From Rhizobium leguminosarum (GTDB lineage Bacteria; Pseudomonadota; Alphaproteobacteria; Rhizobiales; Rhizobiaceae): a DNA stretch of 53,020 nucleotides. The notes under the pieces are model-generated. The model made no database searches, was not told the origin of the DNA, and saw nothing but the letters and a program-made list of their open reading frames with translations. This document shows, piece by piece, positions 52,009 through 53,020 of the stretch. How positions within the stretch are numbered: position 1 is the first letter of the stretch; each line of letters starts with the position of its first letter. Both the position numbers and the translations under genes were made by a program. The stretch covers positions 1-53,020 of the forward strand of contig NZ_LWBS01000418.1 of NCBI RefSeq assembly GCF_001652265.1, in the 5' to 3' direction.

Positions 52009-52470
52009 ATGCTGCATATAGCGAATAGTCAATTTCCAGACGACAGGACCTCGCGCTCGTTCTCCTTGGGCGAGGTTGCCGAGATTCTCGGCGTGTCGGG
52101 CAGTTATCTGCGGCTGTTGTCAAACGATGGGCTGGGGCCAACACCGGATCTAGGGATCCCAGCAAGACGCTCCTGTACGCTTCGACAGATCAACGAACTC
52201 CGTGCTTATCTCGCTTCGGCCCGTCCGAAAGAGGCTTTGAAGTTTTGCCCGCAGAGGCTCGAGGGTGAATCGAGCCCGATACGGGAAGCGTGGCTCAAAC
52301 ACCGATCGTTGTATGAGTCGTCAGGGGTAGCGGCAGGCCGATCGGCGTACGAGCAAGCGATCGAATCGCTGACTTCCACCAATGCGGAGGTAATGGACAT
52401 TCGTATCCAAGGTTTGGGGCCGTCCCCCGATCTATATGTCACAGGCTTCGTGCTCCAGGACTGCAGGTAA
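52009..52470 (+). CDS. RepA N-terminal-like helix-turn-helix protein (probable fragment)
   Basis: A 153-residue protein. Residues about 15-65 (RSFSLGEVAEILGVSGSYLR, then DLGIPARRSCTLRQINELRA and YLA) match the N-terminal DNA-binding region of RepA from repABC plasmids. Normal RepA then continues with a ParA-type ATPase to about 400 residues. Here, after FCPQRLEGES, the sequence departs from RepA, and no P-loop (KGGxGKT) follows. It is therefore a truncated or recombined RepA gene, or a small regulator built from that domain. GAGG 8 bases upstream supports the ATG at 52009. No repB or repC follows, so it is not this replicon's partition system. Confidence 0.65.
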   Translation: MLHIANSQFPDDRTSRSFSLGEVAEILGVSGSYLRLLSNDGLGPTPDLGIPARRSCTLRQINELRAYLASARPKEALKFCPQRLEGESSPIREAWLKHRSLYESSGVAAGRSAYEQAIESLTSTNAEVMDIRIQGLGPSPDLYVTGFVLQDCR

Positions 52471-52500
52471 GGCGAACTCCCAATCCAGGGGACTTAGCAG

Positions 52501-52695
52501 ATGAGCCCACGCACGCAGCGCATACGCTTCATGTTGTACGAACCGGCCGAGCTCTTGAAGGCGGCCAACGCCATGGCGGAGGCGGCGGCTAGAAGCAGAC
52601 ACTTTATAAGCTCGCCCTCTGGGGCTGCCGCGCTATGGCGAGCTCGCGGCCGCGAAGACCGATATCTGCAGAATAACGTTTGGAGAGAAACCTGA
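52501..52695 (+). CDS. Small hypothetical protein
   Basis: A 64-residue open frame starting MSPRTQRIRFMLYEPAELLK and ending RYLQNNVWRET. GGGG lies about 12 bases before the ATG and the frame follows the RepA-like gene by 30 bases. I recognise no family. It may be a truncated relic or a spurious frame. Confidence 0.3.
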   Translation: MSPRTQRIRFMLYEPAELLKAANAMAEAAARSRHFISSPSGAAALWRARGREDRYLQNNVWRET

Positions 52696-52758
52696 TGCGG
52701 ATGCTGCTTTTAGAGACCCAGGCCTTCCACTCAACTCAACTTTCAAAGGAACATCGTC

Positions 52759-53020
52759 TTGACTGAATCCGATCGCTTTGTGTGGCAGAAACTTAGTCGC
52801 CATTTCAAGACCAATGATCTGACAATTCTCGTGAACTCGCGCCGGCAGTTTACAGCACATCTCCTGCCAGATCTTCAAACCATAATCGAGGACCTAGTCG
52901 CACCTTGGTCCCCTCAGCTCTCGGGCTTACATCAAGAGTACGAGATTTTTCCGATGAAGCTGTCAGACCTGACCACTTCCGAGGGAAAACGCGTCGTGCG
53001 GCTGGCGCCCGTGCAGCACC
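52759..53020 (+). CDS. Unidentified protein, N-terminal part (runs off the window)
   Basis: A frame opens at TTG 52759 (AAAGGA 8 bases upstream) and stays open to the window end, 87 codons. It reads TESDRFVWQKLSRHFKTNDL, TILVNSRRQFTAHLLPDLQT and so on, soluble and without a signal peptide. It has the feel of the start of a larger plasmid-borne gene, perhaps a AAA-type ATPase, but nothing decisive is inside the window. The TTG start is inferred from the ribosome site. Confidence 0.5.
   Translation, partial: MTESDRFVWQKLSRHFKTNDLTILVNSRRQFTAHLLPDLQTIIEDLVAPWSPQLSGLHQEYEIFPMKLSDLTTSEGKRVVRLAPVQH

Overview
The window is accessory DNA from a nitrogen-fixing Rhizobium, most likely part of a symbiotic plasmid of the R. 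etli / R. leguminosarum / R. phaseoli type. It carries nifHDKEN with fdxB, fixNOQP and fixGHIS, a second rpoN (rpoN2), SyrB-like regulators, FixK boxes and NifA/sigma-54 promoters. It also has many broken genes, an IS remnant and a RepA-like fragment. Species and replicon are inferred from gene content, not shown directly.

Layout. 1-6200 is a patchwork: the end of a sugar-binding protein gene, a small HTH protein, a cysteine-synthase-like enzyme, a decayed Lrp/AsnC regulator beside an ACT-domain protein, a hypothetical protein and two SyrB-like genes in tandem. 6900-20100 is a rhizopine/inositol catabolism island: mocC, a Gfo/Idh/MocA dehydrogenase, a ChbG-type deacetylase, mocA-like, mocB, divergent mocR, and mocDEF (diiron oxygenase, Rieske ferredoxin, reductase). 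These lead into a folate one-carbon block: a PanB-like protein, purU and a broken folD. 20283-23338 is a second ribose-type ABC transporter. 23840-29929 is a five-gene operon behind a NifA-type activator site and a -24/-12 promoter: a DegT/StrS (scyllo-inosose type) aminotransferase resembling MosB, an MFS transporter resembling MosC, and a three-part respiratory GMC dehydrogenase. The promoter and the 5' end of the aminotransferase gene are tandemly duplicated.

30933-39209 holds fixNOQP and fixGHIS (cbb3 oxidase and its assembly factors), each operon behind a perfect FixK/FNR box. rpoN2 follows with its own NifA site. 41433-51493 is the nitrogenase region on the minus strand: nifH-nifD-nifK-nifE-nifN, a frameshifted nifX, fdxB, then asd and a broken aspartokinase. 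Upstream of nifH lie an IS3-type orfA remnant, a RepA N-terminal-like ORF and the start of an unidentified gene.

How it fits together. In a nodule, low oxygen would act through FixK to make the high-affinity oxidase, while NifA with sigma-54 (RpoN2) would switch on nitrogenase, rpoN2 and the mos-like operon. The mos-like operon probably makes an inositol-derived amine (rhizopine-like). The moc island would let free-living relatives import, O-demethylate and consume it, with PurU and folate enzymes handling the released one-carbon unit. The respiratory dehydrogenase in the mos-like operon, and the folate genes behind mocDEF, are the least expected parts of the window.
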